Below are positions 1 to 7,726 of a DNA stretch of 44,079 nucleotides, piece after piece (within the stretch, counting starts at the first letter, position 1; each line of letters opens with the position of its first letter). Source of the DNA: an uncultured Clostridium sp. (GTDB lineage: Bacteria; Bacillota; Clostridia; Clostridiales; Clostridiaceae); the NCBI GenBank assembly GCA_900547475.1, contig URGW01000035.1, positions 1 through 44,079 on the forward strand, written 5' to 3'. Under the pieces are notes generated by a model. That model searched no databases, had not been told where the DNA came from, and was given only the letters and a program-made list of their open reading frames with translations. A program made the translations under genes and the position numbers.

Positions 1-123
1 CGTTCCCTCAGCTTCTTAACGCTCTTTTTCTTCCAAAAACAATTAAATTCTAAAACTTAATTACAATATTCCTTCCGGTAATATCATTAATATTTTCTCT
101 TCCACTTGATGAACTGCAATGCC

Positions 124-180
124 ACCTTAAAAGTTAATTATTTGTCATATATATGTAACATAAATAATTAACTATAAGGT
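124..180. repeat. AT-rich imperfect hairpin
   Basis: The arms AGTTAATTATTT (132-143) and AAATAATTAACT (162-173) are perfectly complementary. The pairing extends imperfectly outward to ACCTT (124-128) and AAGGT (176-180). There is no clear U-tract, so I cannot say whether it is a terminator, an operator or part of a leader. Confidence 0.5.
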
Positions 181-195
181 TCAAGGTTATAAGTA

Positions 196-434
196 GTTAC
201 GTGAAAAAAGAAAAAATGAAATATTAATTTGGAAAGAACATTGAAATTGAGCCGTAGAATTTAATAATTGATGGAATAAAGTGGCGTAAAGAAGTTTTTA
301 CTGTTTGAGCGATAGCGAGTTTAAAAACTTTAGCCAGCTTTACGGAATCAATTATATAAATTCTAGGTGAAAATTTCACGTTTCCTGGAAAATAAATATT
401 TCATTTTTTCGATTATACATAACGAACAATTTAG
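196..434. repeat. Long imperfect palindrome, left copy of the window-flanking repeat
   Basis: The arms at about 196-300 and 321-424 are imperfect reverse complements over roughly 100 bp. They close on a short centre containing GAGCGATAGCGAG, flanked by GTTTTTA/TTAAAAAC. The segment 337-411 is identical, in inverted orientation, to 44005-44079 at the other end of the window. Similarity continues from 411 up to the csoR stop codon. There is no ORF. It could fold into one very long hairpin if transcribed. Possible roles are a MITE-like element, a dispersed terminator-type repeat, or a structured 3' UTR. I do not recognise a named family. Confidence 0.8.
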
Positions 435-695
435 TTATTTTGAAATTTTTTCAAATAGATTTATAATTTCATCTATTTTCTCGTCTCCATTACTATTTAA
501 AATCGCATCCTTTACACAATGATCTAAATGTCTTCTTAAAATTTCTATATTAGACTTTTTTAATAATGATTGAACAGCTATTATCTGATTAGATATATCT
601 ATACAATATCTTTCATCTTCAATCATTTTAATTATACCTTCAATTTGCCCTTTTGCTATTTTAAGACTTTGAATTGCTTTTTTTCTTTCTTCCAT
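435..695 (-). CDS. csoR: CsoR/RcnR-family metal-sensing repressor
   Basis: This 86-residue protein is the usual length for the CsoR/RcnR (DUF156) family of all-helical tetrameric repressors. Cys31, His56 and Cys60 are present in the arrangement that binds Cu(I) in CsoR; the sulfur-responsive relative CstR lacks the His. It would bind DNA when free of copper and release it when loaded. The start ATG has a GGAGG site. A sigma-A type promoter and a G/C-rich partial palindrome lie directly upstream, which suggests autorepression. No copper ATPase or chaperone gene is adjacent in this window, so its other targets are elsewhere. The stop codon touches the long repeat. Copper as inducer is inferred from residues only. 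Confidence 0.85.
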   Translation of the reverse strand: MEERKKAIQSLKIAKGQIEGIIKMIEDERYCIDISNQIIAVQSLLKKSNIEILRRHLDHCVKDAILNSNGDEKIDEIINLFEKISK

Positions 696-713
696 AATTG
701 CCTCCCTATCTAC

Positions 714-765
714 TACCCTGTGGTGGCGTATGCTTTTATTATAAAAAAATTTTTCTATAAGTCAA
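714..765 (-). promoter_or_regulatory. csoR promoter with candidate CsoR operator
   Basis: Reading on the minus strand, TTGACT (760-765) and TATAAT (738-743) are separated by 16 bp. Just downstream, 714-730 reads TACCCTGTGGTGGCGTA on the plus strand. This resembles CsoR operators, which have a TACCC half and a GGxGTA half. It would cover the transcription start, as expected for a repressor acting on its own gene. Confidence 0.6.
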
Positions 766-895
766 TATATTCTTATTCTTTATTCTTATTATTTTTCTAT
801 TCAACTTTTTATTTCTACTTATGCCTTTATTTTTCACACATACTTTCTCTCCTTATGGTAAAAAATATAAATATAATATTTAAAGAGGTGATATT

Positions 896-1012
896 ATGAG
901 TAAAAATCCTACAAAATCTGATCCAAGTTGCAAAGATTATGCAGAAAAAGTTAAAAATAAAGCTAATGAAAATACTCCTTTTGAAATTGATAAACCTACA
1001 AAACATTATTAA
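896..1012 (+). CDS. Small 38-aa protein, unknown function
   Basis: A short ORF (MSKNPTKSDPSC...) of 38 codons has a strong AGAGGTG site six bases before its ATG and is followed at once by a U-tracted hairpin, so it has the architecture of a real monocistronic gene. The product is hydrophilic, rich in Lys, Asn and Pro, has a single Cys12, and has neither signal peptide nor membrane segment. It is divergent from csoR. I do not recognise a family. A sporulation or stress mini-protein is possible but unsupported. Confidence 0.55.
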   Translation: MSKNPTKSDPSCKDYAEKVKNKANENTPFEIDKPTKHY

Positions 1013-1037
1013 TTTGAATTAATTTTCTTTATAAAAT

Positions 1038-1076
1038 AAAAAAGCTTCCAGGAAAATTTCCTAGAAGTTTTTTTAT
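1038..1076. terminator. Bidirectional terminator
   Basis: The hairpin pairs AAAAAAGCTTCCAGGAAA with TTTCCTAGAAGTTTTTT (one mismatch). It has A- and T-tracts on both sides and lies between the convergent 38-aa gene and the TDT gene. Confidence 0.8.
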
Positions 1077-2026
1077 TAGTTATTTTTATAACTATCTACT
1101 AACAACATAAAAAATTTAAATAATACTACTGATATTATACCTGTTGTAATATATATTTGTATTCCTGATATTTGATTAATAACATTACCAAATGTTTCAT
1201 AACCTTGACCTATTAAATATGCAGACATTTTGCTTGATGCAACTGTTCCTATAGCCATAGGGAATGTTAATCCTGCAAATCCAGGATGAAATATAAATGA
1301 GAAGAATGTTGGTAATTTAATTATTATAAATATTAATGCGCAAATTACGGCAAGGTATAAATAATATATTATAAATTTATTTGGTGTTTCAATAAAATTT
1401 AAATAACTTACCAAGCAAAGACTTGATGGCGCAAGTAAAATTGCTTGAGTATGATACATAGGCTCTTTTAATTCGTGTTTTAATAATCTATAAAGCATAA
1501 ATGGTATTATAATTGTAAATACAGCAATACCATAGTACACAACTATCTTGCATATTGCAGGCTCGTTCATTACTCCTCCAACAACGGTTGAAACCATAAT
1601 CCCATTATAAGTAACAAACCAACTTGGAACAAAAGTTTGCATATTAACACCTTTTACAACATTTCTATATGTAAATATTAAAATATGAATTGCATGTAAA
1701 ATTAATCCTGTAAACCATAGTGTTTTACCAAATACAGGACTTGCATTATAAAAATAACTACCTAAAATCATAGTTATCATTGTAAATCCTGCATAAAGAG
1801 ATGCTGGTACTGTATTAGAATATTCCTTTATACAAGTCTTAGGATATACCATCATTTTAATTATATATGATAGTAATACTATCACCGCTATCCATGAAGT
1901 AATATGTCTTACCCAAGTATATCCCATATTAGAGTAAACAGTTGATAAAGTTAAGGCACCTACCATTGTTGGTAAAATTGGAACAGGTAGATTTTCAATC
2001 TTTTGTAAAAACGTTTTATTATTCAT
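1076..2026 (-). CDS. TDT/SLAC1-family anion channel or transporter
   Basis: The 316-aa polytopic membrane protein has about ten hydrophobic segments and conserved features of the TDT (TehA/SLAC1, voltage-dependent anion channel) family, such as the N-terminal LPVPILPTMVGALTL stretch and the later GFAGLTFPMAIGTVA stretch. Relatives move C4-dicarboxylates, tellurite-related anions, chloride or nitrate. It has a GGAGG site. It lies downstream of the molybdopterin/nitrate reductase block but has its own promoter, whose TGTGAT-N4-ATCACA operator closely matches that of narA. From this I infer a role in nitrate uptake or nitrite exit. The substrate cannot be read from the sequence, and no NarK- or NirC-type gene is seen in the window. 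Confidence 0.8.
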   Translation of the reverse strand: MNNKTFLQKIENLPVPILPTMVGALTLSTVYSNMGYTWVRHITSWIAVIVLLSYIIKMMVYPKTCIKEYSNTVPASLYAGFTMITMILGSYFYNASPVFGKTLWFTGLILHAIHILIFTYRNVVKGVNMQTFVPSWFVTYNGIMVSTVVGGVMNEPAICKIVVYYGIAVFTIIIPFMLYRLLKHELKEPMYHTQAILLAPSSLCLVSYLNFIETPNKFIIYYLYLAVICALIFIIIKLPTFFSFIFHPGFAGLTFPMAIGTVASSKMSAYLIGQGYETFGNVINQISGIQIYITTGIISVVLFKFFMLLVDSYKNN

Positions 2027-2154
2027 ATTTCCTCCTAAAATAATAATAAAATAAGTTCAATATATACTTTATAAATTTTCATTGAGCTTAATTGTTTGTT
2101 AATTTTTTCACTTGAAAATTGACTAATTTACTTAAACTCTTTTGAACAAATTAG

Positions 2155-2197
2155 ATTATATATATTTTTTTTAATTTAGTATGTGATTTATATCACA
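2155..2197 (-). promoter_or_regulatory. Crp/Fnr-type activator site and -10 element for the TDT gene
   Basis: TGTGATTTATATCACA lies at 2182-2197. On the minus strand a perfect TATAAT (2155-2160) sits so that, if it occupies -12 to -7, the operator is centred at -41.5. This is the class II activator geometry known for Fnr and Crp. The narA promoter has the same layout. Confidence 0.75.
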
Positions 2198-2289
2198 ATA
2201 TTGTTAATTTTTAAATTATTTTTTCTAAATCTTTTTCTCTTTTCCTTAACATTTATTTTTAAGACATATTTGTTATTTTGTTGAAAGAA

Positions 2290-2316
2290 AAAAGGAGATG
2301 TATTTTTACATCTCTT
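2290..2316 (-). terminator. Terminator after the MOSC gene
   Basis: GAGATGTA and TACATCTC pair, followed on the minus strand by a TTTTTT run. It ends the molybdopterin operon. Confidence 0.8.
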
Positions 2317-2320
2317 AATA

Positions 2321-2779
2321 TTATAAACTTAATATTATTTTATTATTCTTAACTAAAGTAACTTCATCTCCAACCTTTACTTTTCCACCTTTTAATACTC
2401 TTGTGAATATACCATTCTTTGGCATGATACATTCACCAACTTGATAATAAATTGCACATTTATCATGACATTCCTTACCAATTTGAGTAACTTCTAATAA
2501 AATGTCTTCTCCTATAGTTAATCTTTGACCTACTGGTAACTTACTTAATTCAAATCCTTCAATAACTAAATTTTCCCCAAAAGCTCCGAAATCAACATTA
2601 CCACCTTTATTTCTAAAATCTTCAATTTTTTCTAGAGCTAAAAGACTAACTTGTCTATGCCACTTTCCAGCATGTGCATCTCCTTCTATTCCAAACTCTT
2701 CTATAAAATTTGCTTCTGAAACCTCATTTTTTAATGTTCCTTTATGTTTACTTGTACATATAGCTATAACTTTTCCCAC
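2321..2779 (-). CDS. MOSC domain protein
   Basis: This small single-domain MOSC protein is related to the C-terminal domain of molybdenum cofactor sulfurases and to YiiM. It has a Cys/His-rich stretch (GKECHDKCAIYYQVGEC) where MOSC proteins carry their conserved cysteine. I place the start at a GTG (2779): it has a GGAGGA site eight bases upstream, and this avoids overlap with moaA. The longer frame begins at a TTG that lies within this ribosome binding site. The length is then 152 aa. It is last in the molybdopterin operon, so it likely handles or modifies Moco, but the reaction is unknown. Confidence 0.8.
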   Translation of the reverse strand: MGKVIAICTSKHKGTLKNEVSEANFIEEFGIEGDAHAGKWHRQVSLLALEKIEDFRNKGGNVDFGAFGENLVIEGFELSKLPVGQRLTIGEDILLEVTQIGKECHDKCAIYYQVGECIMPKNGIFTRVLKGGKVKVGDEVTLVKNNKIILSL

Positions 2780-2783
2780 TTTA

Positions 2784-3755
2784 CTATCCTCCAATTTGAT
2801 TCATAAATTTTATCTCTTTATGATCACTTTTCTCTAAAAATAAATGTTTTTCTGGCTTGTCATAAATATTATCATAAATTAATTTTCTTAACTCTTCATC
2901 ACTTATTCCAGCTCTAAGTTTACTTTTTAAATCTACTCCATAATCAAAATGTAAACATTGCTTTAGAAAACCTTCTGGAGTTAATCTAATTCTATTACAC
3001 TCTTCACAAAAACAATTACTTATAGCACTTATAAATCCAATTTTACCTTTAGCATCTTTTAATTTAATATATGATGCAGGTCCACCACTTTTACTTCTTA
3101 CTACCTCTTCGTAGTCAGAATAATTTTCAGATATAACTTTTAATACCTCTTCATTAGTTGCGCCTTTATAATTTATAGCAATTCCTATAGGCATAAGCTC
3201 TATAAATCTGACATCTATATTTTTTTCTTTTGTAAGATTAACAAAATCTATTATTTCATCTTTATTTATATGATCTACAATAACAGTATTTAACTTAACT
3301 TTTATTCCTAGAGCTATTGCCTTATCTATTGATTCTAAAACTTTATTTAACTTTCCTAATCTAGTTAATTTATTAAATCTCTCTTCTTTTAATGAGTCTA
3401 AACTAATATTAACTCCTTTAAGACCGTTTATAGCTAATTCATCTATCATATCAGTAAGTAAAATCCCATTAGTAGTTAAATAAATTTCTTCAATACCTTG
3501 AATACTATTTATTTTACTTAAAAGATTAACTAAATTAGGTCTTACAAGAGGTTCTCCTCCTGTTATTCTAACTTTTTTTATACCTAATTCAGAACTTTCT
3601 TTTACTATTCTATATATTTCATCATCAGTTAACTTATCATCATTTTTTAAGAAAGTATTATCTTTTTCATCCATACAATAAATACATCTTAAATTGCACT
3701 TATCAGTTACTGATACCCTCAAATAATCTATTTCTCTTCCAAATTTATCTTTCAT
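2784..3755 (-). CDS. moaA: GTP 3',8-cyclase MoaA
   Basis: A radical SAM enzyme that acts with MoaC in the first step of molybdopterin synthesis, converting GTP to 3',8-cyclo-7,8-dihydro-GTP. The N-terminal cluster motif CNLRCIYC (Cys20, 24, 27) binds the SAM [4Fe-4S] cluster. Cys250, Cys253 and Cys267 bind the second cluster, and the protein ends in the Gly-Gly tail needed for activity. The 323 aa length is normal. The start has no good Shine-Dalgarno sequence and lies 18 bp after the moaC stop, so translation may depend on coupling. The MoaA stop codon lies in the ribosome binding site of the MOSC gene. Confidence 0.96.
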   Translation of the reverse strand: MKDKFGREIDYLRVSVTDKCNLRCIYCMDEKDNTFLKNDDKLTDDEIYRIVKESSELGIKKVRITGGEPLVRPNLVNLLSKINSIQGIEEIYLTTNGILLTDMIDELAINGLKGVNISLDSLKEERFNKLTRLGKLNKVLESIDKAIALGIKVKLNTVIVDHINKDEIIDFVNLTKEKNIDVRFIELMPIGIAINYKGATNEEVLKVISENYSDYEEVVRSKSGGPASYIKLKDAKGKIGFISAISNCFCEECNRIRLTPEGFLKQCLHFDYGVDLKSKLRAGISDEELRKLIYDNIYDKPEKHLFLEKSDHKEIKFMNQIGG

Positions 3756-3773
3756 ATTAATTTAAGAGGTAAT

Positions 3774-4250
3774 TTAAAAGTTAAACTCCCCACTCTTTCC
3801 TCCTGTTTTTTTAAGCAAATGAGTTCCTTCTATAACCATTCTTTTATCTACAGCCTTACACATATCATAAATAGTTAATGCAGAAACCATAGCAGCTGTT
3901 AAAGCTTCCATTTCAACTCCTGTTTTATCAACTATTTTAACTGTAGCAGTTATTCCTATATAACTTTCTTCCTTATTTATATCAAAATCTACATTACAAC
4001 TTGTTATCATTAAAGGATGACACATTGGAATTAAATTTGATGTTTGTTTACTAGCCATTATTCCAGCAACTCTAGCAACTCCTAATACATCTCCTTTTCC
4101 AATTTTACCAGCTTCAATAAGTTCTAAAGTTTCTTTACTTACTCTAATTTTTGAAACTGCAATTGCAACTCTAGCAGTTTCTTTTTTTTCTGAAACATCA
4201 ACCATTCTTGCATTTCCACTATTATCAAAATGAGTTAATTTATTATCCAT
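3774..4250 (-). CDS. moaC: Cyclic pyranopterin monophosphate synthase MoaC
   Basis: The 158-aa protein carries the MoaC hallmarks: the opening THFDxxGxARMVDVS, the MCHPLMI segment, and EMEALTAxxVxALTIYDMCKA near residues 113-135. MoaC converts the MoaA product to cPMP as a hexamer. It lies between the MoeA-like gene and moaA in the same operon. moaD and moaE, needed for the next step, are not in this window. Confidence 0.97.
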   Translation of the reverse strand: MDNKLTHFDNSGNARMVDVSEKKETARVAIAVSKIRVSKETLELIEAGKIGKGDVLGVARVAGIMASKQTSNLIPMCHPLMITSCNVDFDINKEESYIGITATVKIVDKTGVEMEALTAAMVSALTIYDMCKAVDKRMVIEGTHLLKKTGGKSGEFNF

Positions 4251-4273
4251 AAAATTTATCCTGCTTTCTAAAA

Positions 4274-5290
4274 TTATTTACCAAATGAACAATGCGGAAA
4301 AGTACATACATTGCAATCTAAACATAATCCACCATGTCCATATTCAGCTATATCATCTGCTGATAATCTTTCATCACTTAATACTCTTGGCAATACTAAA
4401 TCCAAAACTGTTCTCTTTGAATACATTGCACAACTTGGAACTCCTAATATTGGAGTATTTCCATGATAAGCTAGTAAGAACATAGCACCTGGAAGCACTG
4501 GTGATCCATAAGTTACAAGTTCTCCACCACATTCTTTTATGGCTGTTGGAGTTACATCATCTGGATCTACTGACATTCCCCCTGTACATATAACCATATC
4601 TACACCTTCTGATAGCCCTTTTTGAATTTCCTCAATTATTCTTTCTTTTTCATCTGGTAATATCACTTGTCTTACAACTTCACTACCATAATACCCTAAC
4701 TTTTGCTTTATAACTGGTAAAAATGCATCTTTAATTCTACCCTTATAAACTTCATTCCCTGTAGTTATTAAAAGACATTTCTTAGATTTTATTTCCACTA
4801 CACTTATTATTTTTTCTTGAATTAAATTCTCAGCAGTTATAATTTTTTCTTCATCTATAATTAATGGAATAACTCTTGTAGCTCCAATTTTTTCACCTTT
4901 TTTTATAGGAGTATTATTATGTAATGTAGATACTATAATTTCTCCAAGTGAATTTAGTTTAAATAAATTATCCTTATCTATTTTTAAAACTCCATCTATA
5001 TCAGCGAAAAAATCAACCTTTCCCTCTTTAATTTCATCTGAAAGTTTGATTCCACCTCCAACAACTAAATTTGAAATTCTTGTTGCCGCATCATTTTCAT
5101 GAAGCTGCCCTTCAACAGGCTCCCAAACATATACGTGTTCTTTTCCTATTGATAACAACTTTTCAATATCCTCTTCCTTAATTATATGACCTTTTTTAAA
5201 CAATCTCCCCTTAAACTCTCCTGGAATTATTTGAGTTACATCATGAGACAGTATACTTCCTACAGCATCTTCAACCTTTATCATTTTCAT
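4274..5290 (-). CDS. MoeA-like molybdopterin-binding protein with Cys-rich tail
   Basis: This 338-aa protein shares the MoCF/MoeA-type molybdopterin-binding fold in its C-terminal half: a TTGNEVYKGRIKDAF segment at about 176-190, CTGGMSVDPDDVTP, and a GVPSCAMY loop. The N-terminal part differs from canonical MoeA and resembles the SAF-like domain of clostridial molybdopterin-binding proteins found near Mo hydroxylase and nitrate reductase genes. The last 20 residues hold four cysteines and a histidine (CLDCNVCTFPHCSFGK), which look like a metal or Fe-S site. A canonical moeA lies three genes upstream, so this is not its replacement; a specialised insertion or maturation role is inferred. AAGGAG precedes the ATG. 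Confidence 0.8.
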   Translation of the reverse strand: MKMIKVEDAVGSILSHDVTQIIPGEFKGRLFKKGHIIKEEDIEKLLSIGKEHVYVWEPVEGQLHENDAATRISNLVVGGGIKLSDEIKEGKVDFFADIDGVLKIDKDNLFKLNSLGEIIVSTLHNNTPIKKGEKIGATRVIPLIIDEEKIITAENLIQEKIISVVEIKSKKCLLITTGNEVYKGRIKDAFLPVIKQKLGYYGSEVVRQVILPDEKERIIEEIQKGLSEGVDMVICTGGMSVDPDDVTPTAIKECGGELVTYGSPVLPGAMFLLAYHGNTPILGVPSCAMYSKRTVLDLVLPRVLSDERLSADDIAEYGHGGLCLDCNVCTFPHCSFGK

Positions 5291-5306
5291 TGCTCATATC
5301 TCCTTT

Positions 5307-5798
5307 TTACTTTCTAGCACATTCCTTTGAAGTTCCTAATAATATATCAATTCCATGTTTAATATCATCTAATACATAATCTAGTGCTTCTTTACAAGCT
5401 TTAGGACTTCCTGGTAAATTAACTATTAAAGTATCCTTTCTTATACCTGATACAGCTCTTGAAAGCATAGCTCTTTTAGTAATTTGCATACTATACATCC
5501 TTATTGCTTCACATATTCCTGGTGCTTCTCTTTCAATTATATCTTTTGTAGCTTCTGGAGTAATATCTCTTTTAGAAAATCCTGTTCCCCCAGTGCTTAA
5601 TACTAAATTAACTTTAAGTTCATCACACATTAATTTAAACTCACTTGCAAGCATTTCTCTATCATCAGGTAATATAATTTGTTTTACTACAGTAAATCCA
5701 GCAGCTTCAACTAACTCTCTTACTAATTCTCCACTTTTATCTTCTCTTTCTCCTGCATATCCTTTATCACTACTTGTAATTATTCCAACTGTATACAT
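5307..5798 (-). CDS. mogA: Molybdopterin adenylyltransferase MogA/MoaB-type
   Basis: The 163-aa MoCF-domain protein begins VGIITSSDKGYAGEREDKSG and carries the LSTGGTGFSKRDITPEAT motif typical of MogA/MoaB, then a late NLPGSPKAC loop. It adenylates molybdopterin before molybdate insertion by MoeA. Its ATG overlaps the mobA stop in a TAATG junction, so translation is coupled. A GGAGG site is present. Confidence 0.92.
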   Translation of the reverse strand: MYTVGIITSSDKGYAGEREDKSGELVRELVEAAGFTVVKQIILPDDREMLASEFKLMCDELKVNLVLSTGGTGFSKRDITPEATKDIIEREAPGICEAIRMYSMQITKRAMLSRAVSGIRKDTLIVNLPGSPKACKEALDYVLDDIKHGIDILLGTSKECARK

Positions 5799-6373
5799 TA
5801 CAATTCCTCCAACTCTCTATATTCCTTTTCAGTATTTATATTAGAAAAATCTCTCTCTATAAATTTGCTTTTATTATCACCTTCAATTACTTTTAAATCA
5901 AATGATCTTATTAACAATTGAAGCTTATTATTATTTTCTTTTATTGCTTCCTCAAGCTTAGGAATTATATTTTTAGAATATATACCGCATAATGGTTGCA
6001 ACCTTTCATTAACACTTGGTACTAATACATCATATTCTCTATCATAATTTCCTATAATATTTAATGTATCCTTAGTAATTAATGGCATATCACAAGCAAT
6101 ACATAAAACTTTATCTGTAGTTGAATTAATAAGGGCTGAATGTATTCCACTTAATGGCCCATTACCCTTATATATATCTTCAACTACCCTTAAATTAAAT
6201 CCTCTATATTCTGACAAATTATTTGAAATTATAATTATTTCTTTATAGTCTTTGGCAGCTTCAATTATATGCTCTATAAATTTCTTCTCTTTATAATTCA
6301 ATAAAGCTTTATTATTATAATTCATTCTACTACTTTTTCCACCAGCTAAAATAGCTAAAGTTTTATTTATCAT
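5798..6373 (-). CDS. mobA: Molybdenum cofactor guanylyltransferase MobA
   Basis: A 191-aa nucleotidyltransferase with the N-terminal LAGGKSSRM loop that binds GTP, the conserved GPLSGIHSAL segment and the CDMPLI metal-binding motif. It converts Mo-molybdopterin to the MGD form used by DMSO-reductase family enzymes, to which the nitrate reductase encoded upstream belongs. It lies 13 bp after moeA and is coupled to mogA. It has an AAGGAG site. Confidence 0.94.
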   Translation of the reverse strand: MINKTLAILAGGKSSRMNYNNKALLNYKEKKFIEHIIEAAKDYKEIIIISNNLSEYRGFNLRVVEDIYKGNGPLSGIHSALINSTTDKVLCIACDMPLITKDTLNIIGNYDREYDVLVPSVNERLQPLCGIYSKNIIPKLEEAIKENNNKLQLLIRSFDLKVIEGDNKSKFIERDFSNINTEKEYRELEEL

Positions 6374-6386
6374 AAGTATATTCTCC

Positions 6387-7592
6387 TTAAAACTTTATGA
6401 TATCTACTATTTCTCCTGACTTAAGCCCTTCATTTCCACCTTGAACTTCTATCATACAATTTGAATTTAAATTAGAGCTTAATATTCCATTTCCACTCTT
6501 AATCTGTGTTATATATACCATTTGCTTTCCTTCTTCAATAACAAATCTTGCTCTAATAAATCTTCTTTGTGGACTTTTTTTACTAAAATTATCACATAAT
6601 ATTGCCTTTTCTCTTTTTACTTCTAATTTATCATATCCACACATTTTTTCTAATGAGGTTTTTACAAAAAGTTCAAATGAGGTTAATGCAGATGTTGGAT
6701 TTCCTGATAAGCTAATAATTAATGTATTATTTACTTTACTACAAAGCACAGCTGATCCTGGTTTAATTTTAACCTTCCAAAATAGTTTTTTAGCATTAAT
6801 ATTATCAATTGATTTATTTAATAAATCCTTTTCTCCAACAGAAACCCCTCCTGTTGTTATTATTAAATCCACATCATCTGAAAACTTCTTTATATACTCT
6901 TCTATATTACTTTCACTATCTTTTACATGATTTGTATATTTAATATCATATCCTAACTCTTTAATTCTGGAAATTATACTATACTTATTACTATTAAATA
7001 TTTTTCCTTGCATAAGAGTATCATCAATATCTATTACCTCATCCCCAGTGCTTATTAAAGCAATTTTAGGAAGTTTATAAACTTTAATTTTCTCTATTCC
7101 TGTACTTGCAATAATACCTATATCTGCAAAGTCTAACTTTTTCCCTTTGCTTACTAATAACTTTCCTTTACTTACATCCTCACCTTTAAAGCAAATATTT
7201 TCATTATCCTTTATACTTTTATTTAAGATAATAAAATTATCATCAGTTAAAGTAACATCTTCTTGTTTTATTACTGCCGTTGCTCCAACTGGTATAGGTG
7301 CTCCTGTCATTATTCTAACTGCTGTTTTTGATATAACTTCACTGTTACACACATTTCCTGCAAAAACCTTGTCTATAACCTTAATCTTTTCCTTTAATAT
7401 ACTATCTTCAGCTATTACTGCATATCCATCCATAGCCGATTTATCAAAAGGTGGATTATCAATTGTAGAATAAATATCTGTTGCTAAAACTCTTTTTATT
7501 CCATCAATTAAATTAACTTCTTCGATATCTAACTGTTCTACATTATCATTTAATATATTTATTGCTTCTTCTAATGATATAAATGACTTCAT
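6387..7592 (-). CDS. moeA: Molybdopterin molybdotransferase MoeA
   Basis: Full-length 401-aa MoeA with the expected order: linker domain (PPFDKSAMDGYAV at about 42-54, GAPIPVGATAVI), the MoCF core with ISTGDEVID and TTGGVSVGEKD, then SLSGNPTSAL and a C-terminal beta domain. It inserts molybdate into adenylated molybdopterin. It is the first gene after the Moco riboswitch, so expression of it and the genes downstream is probably tuned by cofactor level. Its GGGGTG site lies just beyond the second hairpin. Confidence 0.95.
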   Translation of the reverse strand: MKSFISLEEAINILNDNVEQLDIEEVNLIDGIKRVLATDIYSTIDNPPFDKSAMDGYAVIAEDSILKEKIKVIDKVFAGNVCNSEVISKTAVRIMTGAPIPVGATAVIKQEDVTLTDDNFIILNKSIKDNENICFKGEDVSKGKLLVSKGKKLDFADIGIIASTGIEKIKVYKLPKIALISTGDEVIDIDDTLMQGKIFNSNKYSIISRIKELGYDIKYTNHVKDSESNIEEYIKKFSDDVDLIITTGGVSVGEKDLLNKSIDNINAKKLFWKVKIKPGSAVLCSKVNNTLIISLSGNPTSALTSFELFVKTSLEKMCGYDKLEVKREKAILCDNFSKKSPQRRFIRARFVIEEGKQMVYITQIKSGNGILSSNLNSNCMIEVQGGNEGLKSGEIVDIIKF

Positions 7593-7610
7593 TTATTCAC
7601 CCCTTAACTA

Positions 7611-7660
7611 AAAATAGGCTTATTACTTCATATTTTAGGTATGAGTAATAAGCCTATTTT
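7611..7660 (-). terminator. Strong hairpin just before moeA
   Basis: A roughly 20-bp stem (AAAATAGGCTTATTAC at 7611-7626 pairing with GTAATAAGCCTATTTT at 7645-7660) is followed on the minus strand by TTTTTAG, then by the moeA ribosome binding site. It could be a terminator in the riboswitch expression platform or could control access to the moeA start. Confidence 0.65.
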
Positions 7661-7666
7661 AAATAT

Positions 7667-7688
7667 AAAAACCTAAAAATTAGGTTTT
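7667..7688 (-). terminator. Terminator downstream of the Moco aptamer
   Basis: AAAACCTAA and TTAGGTTTT pair and are followed on the minus strand by a T-tract. With the next hairpin it forms the likely expression platform of the riboswitch. Confidence 0.65.
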
Positions 7689-7726
7689 AACTAACTAGTA
7701 AATAATTAAATATATTTAAATCAACT

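Larger units (their letters stand above)
1..434. other. Gene-free left end
   Basis: No convincing gene is visible. Short open frames run into the window edge and stop within the first 60 bases on the plus strand; they could be the end of an upstream gene, but nothing identifies one. The stretch holds an imperfect hairpin at 124-180 and a long palindromic repeat at 196-434, listed separately. Confidence 0.6.

Noticed and set aside
1..130. T-box or gene fragment at the left edge (AAGGTGGCATTGCAG on the minus strand)
   Set aside because: Only a partial match to the T-box core, with no specifier stem, terminator or downstream amino-acid gene.
570..899. Plus-strand ORF of 109 codons overlapping csoR
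   Set aside because: Low-complexity Phe/Tyr/Leu-rich translation of AT-rich antisense DNA, with no ribosome binding site; it covers csoR and its promoter.
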